NCBI GenBank assembly: GCA_003218815.1
Contig: QHON01000067.1
Coordinates: forward strand, 1 to 5,862
DNA length: 5,862 nt
Source: Verrucomicrobiota bacterium
Lineage (GTDB): Bacteria; Verrucomicrobiota; Verrucomicrobiia; Chthoniobacterales; UBA10450
Direction: 5' to 3'
This document shows positions 4,829 to 5,862 of the stretch, one piece after another (the stretch's first letter is position 1; each line of letters opens with the position of its first letter). Made by a program: the position numbers and the translations under genes. The notes under the pieces were generated by a model that saw nothing but the letters and a program-made list of their open reading frames with translations, was not told the DNA's origin and made no database searches.

Positions 4829-5341
4829 ATGAAAACGATCATACTCGGAACTGCACCGACGTTTTTTACCGGCGTACGTCAAAAGACTAATAATCACTGT
4901 TTCGTTGCCTGCGTTGCGTCTGCCCTTCTCGACGAGGGATACGACAAGTTACAGGACCTGATTGTGGATGGACTTCCAAGCGGACTCGGAAAAGACAACC
5001 CCGACAAATCAGGCGTCCTGAAGGCGTTCGCAGACGTGGGAGCGGTTCTCAAAGGATCGGTACGCTGGCCGCGGCGCGAGGGCTCGTTAAATTTGGCCGT
5101 CTCTGTCAAACGAGAATTAATGCCGGCACACGATGCCAAAAAGTTTTTAATGACTTCCAGGGACATGGCAAGGTGGATATTCATCGAGACGACTCCACAA
5201 GGCTCGCATTGCGTAAGGCTTTGTGAAATCCGCGATGACGGAATTACGATTATGGAACCGATGGATGGTAATTTTTACCCGTGGACTTGGCCGCAATTTG
5301 AAAAAGAGTACCGTGCCTTAGTCTTTCTTCGTTGGCAGTGA
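4829..5341 (+). CDS. stand-alone papain-like (C39-like) cysteine peptidase
   Basis: 170 residues; the ATG follows an in-frame TAA at 4823-4825. The C39-like layout is visible. Gln18 (RQKTNNHC) is the likely oxyanion residue, Cys24 the nucleophile at the start of a helix (CFVACVASALLDEGYDKLQ), and His127 (GSHCVRL) begins a strand. A strand-turn (ITIMEPMDG) follows, where family members carry the D/N-P step; here Pro144 and Asp146 are candidates. The end, WTWPQFEKEYRALVFLRW, matches the usual closing W-x-x-F-x-x-x-Y/W-x-x strand. There is no signal peptide, transmembrane segment or ABC transporter domain, unlike bacteriocin-exporter C39 domains, so it probably acts in the cytoplasm or on an unknown peptide. 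The middle (residues 50-115) matches no motif I know. Activity is inferred, not proven. Confidence 0.65.
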   Translation: MKTIILGTAPTFFTGVRQKTNNHCFVACVASALLDEGYDKLQDLIVDGLPSGLGKDNPDKSGVLKAFADVGAVLKGSVRWPRREGSLNLAVSVKRELMPAHDAKKFLMTSRDMARWIFIETTPQGSHCVRLCEIRDDGITIMEPMDGNFYPWTWPQFEKEYRALVFLRWQ

Positions 5342-5493
5342 GTCGTATAAGCGCCACGGTTTCGAGATCAAACCGCACCGCAACGGAAAGTTTTTGAGGC
5401 GCCTTCGCGAGGGGTTCCGTCGCTTCCGGGCCAACCCGCTTTCAATCCGCCTTTGTACTGCATCACGCTGGTGCGGCTGATGAAACGCGCAGC
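5342..5493. other. intergenic stretch, no supported gene
   Basis: Several frames are open on both strands (for example a basic plus-strand frame reading YKRHGFEIKPHRNGKFL) but none has a start, ribosome binding site or recognisable domain. It may contain eroded coding sequence. Confidence 0.35.
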
Positions 5494-5532
5494 AGAAATA
5501 AAAACAGAGCGCGAGCCTCCTCGCTCGCGCTC
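5494..5532 (-). terminator. strong Rho-independent terminator (minus strand)
   Basis: GAGCGCGAGC (5507-5516) and GCTCGCGCTC (5523-5532) form a perfect 10-bp GC-rich stem with a 6-nt loop. Read on the minus strand it is followed by TGTTTTTATTTC, a good U-tract; the plus-strand side has none. It ends a transcript coming from the right, about 77 nt past the stop at 5609. Confidence 0.85.
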
Positions 5533-5608
5533 CGATGTGCAGTTAGTTTCTTACCTATCTATGATGAAAAAGGCTATCCTCGCTCGAGGCAGCCCTCTTC
5601 CCGATTCT

Positions 5609-5862
5609 TTAATCGCAGCAAGTGAATGGGACCGGATGTATGTTTGTGTGCCTTTTTAAGGGCAACAGAACGGCTGCGAAACTCTTCGCGTAGCCGATTG
5701 CGTTGCTGACTGTGTTTGCCTCGCCGTACCACAGACGACCGAATGGCAGCGCATCAGAGATTATTGCTGCGATTGCGGCTTTAATGGGCGAATGCTTATG
5801 GAACGATGAATATCTTATCGGTCCACGGATCTTTTGCTTTACTGCCGGATGGGTAACCGCTT
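5609..5862 (-). CDS. 3' part of an unrecognised gene running off the window
   Basis: Read on the minus strand, one frame is open from the window edge (first full codon at 5860) through 83 codons to TAA at 5609-5611. It begins AVTHPAVKQKIRGPIRYSSF and includes AAIAAIISDALPFGRLWYGE and NTVSNAIGYAKSF, which look like real protein. It then ends in a less protein-like tail (KRHTNIHPVPFTCCD). Near AKSF it shares a 14-bp word (5671-5684) with copy 1 of the DAVI-tail family at 4105-4118, where that copy reads FRSRS. A one-base loss there would convert AKSFAA to the family's FRSRS frame, so this may be a third, frameshifted relative. The terminator downstream supports transcription in this direction. 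Function unknown. Confidence 0.5.
   Translation of the reverse strand, partial: AVTHPAVKQKIRGPIRYSSFHKHSPIKAAIAAIISDALPFGRLWYGEANTVSNAIGYAKSFAAVLLPLKRHTNIHPVPFTCCD

Noticed and set aside
5453..5659. 68-codon plus-strand ORF
   Set aside because: It starts at TTG, runs through the terminator stem and is antisense to the edge gene.

Overview
The window looks like a piece of a soil-type Verrucomicrobiota chromosome (Chthoniobacterales / Candidatus Udaeobacter-like). This rests on moderate GC, loose gene packing, envelope lipoproteins, and recurring tiny proteins with motifs such as NLSKAGWSWGCV and DAVIRVYDEAGN, which I associate from memory with that group. No rRNA, tRNA, CRISPR or transposase was seen, so the taxonomic call is an inference.

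Layout. (1) 321-1004, plus strand: a predicted secreted lipoprotein. (2) 1005-1481: mostly gene-poor, holding a broken copy of the WSWGCV small-protein family and a TATAAT-like box. (3) 1482-2276, plus: a secreted Gly/His- and Tyr/Trp-rich repeat protein with a C-terminal peptidoglycan-binding domain and a nearly perfect 111-bp internal tandem duplication. (4) 2320-2745, minus, convergent with it: a short lipoprotein with a TonB-like C-terminal domain. (5) 2862-3059, plus: a second, longer WSWGCV copy that appears frameshifted in a T-run. (6) 3182-3484, plus: an antibiotic biosynthesis monooxygenase (ABM) domain protein with a good ribosome binding site. (7) 3673-3912, plus: a DUF1737-like small protein, followed with overlap by a tiny ORF interrupted by TAA. 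(8) 4014-4793, minus: a small basic ORF with a double-glycine motif and two copies of a DAVI..(Y/F)D..G tail; one copy follows a signal peptide but is interrupted by TGA. (9) 4829-5341, plus: a stand-alone papain-like (C39-like) cysteine peptidase. (10) 5609-5862, minus: the 3' end of an unrecognised gene that runs off the window, followed by a strong intrinsic terminator at 5494-5532.

No multi-gene pathway is evident. Genes 1, 3 and 4 are predicted envelope proteins and may share a cell-surface role. The most unusual material is the set of very small, repeated and partly decayed ORFs (2, 5, 7, 8, 10). Next to them sits an orphan C39-like peptidase and, on the opposite strand, a peptide with a GG motif. 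That pairing is a hypothesis only.
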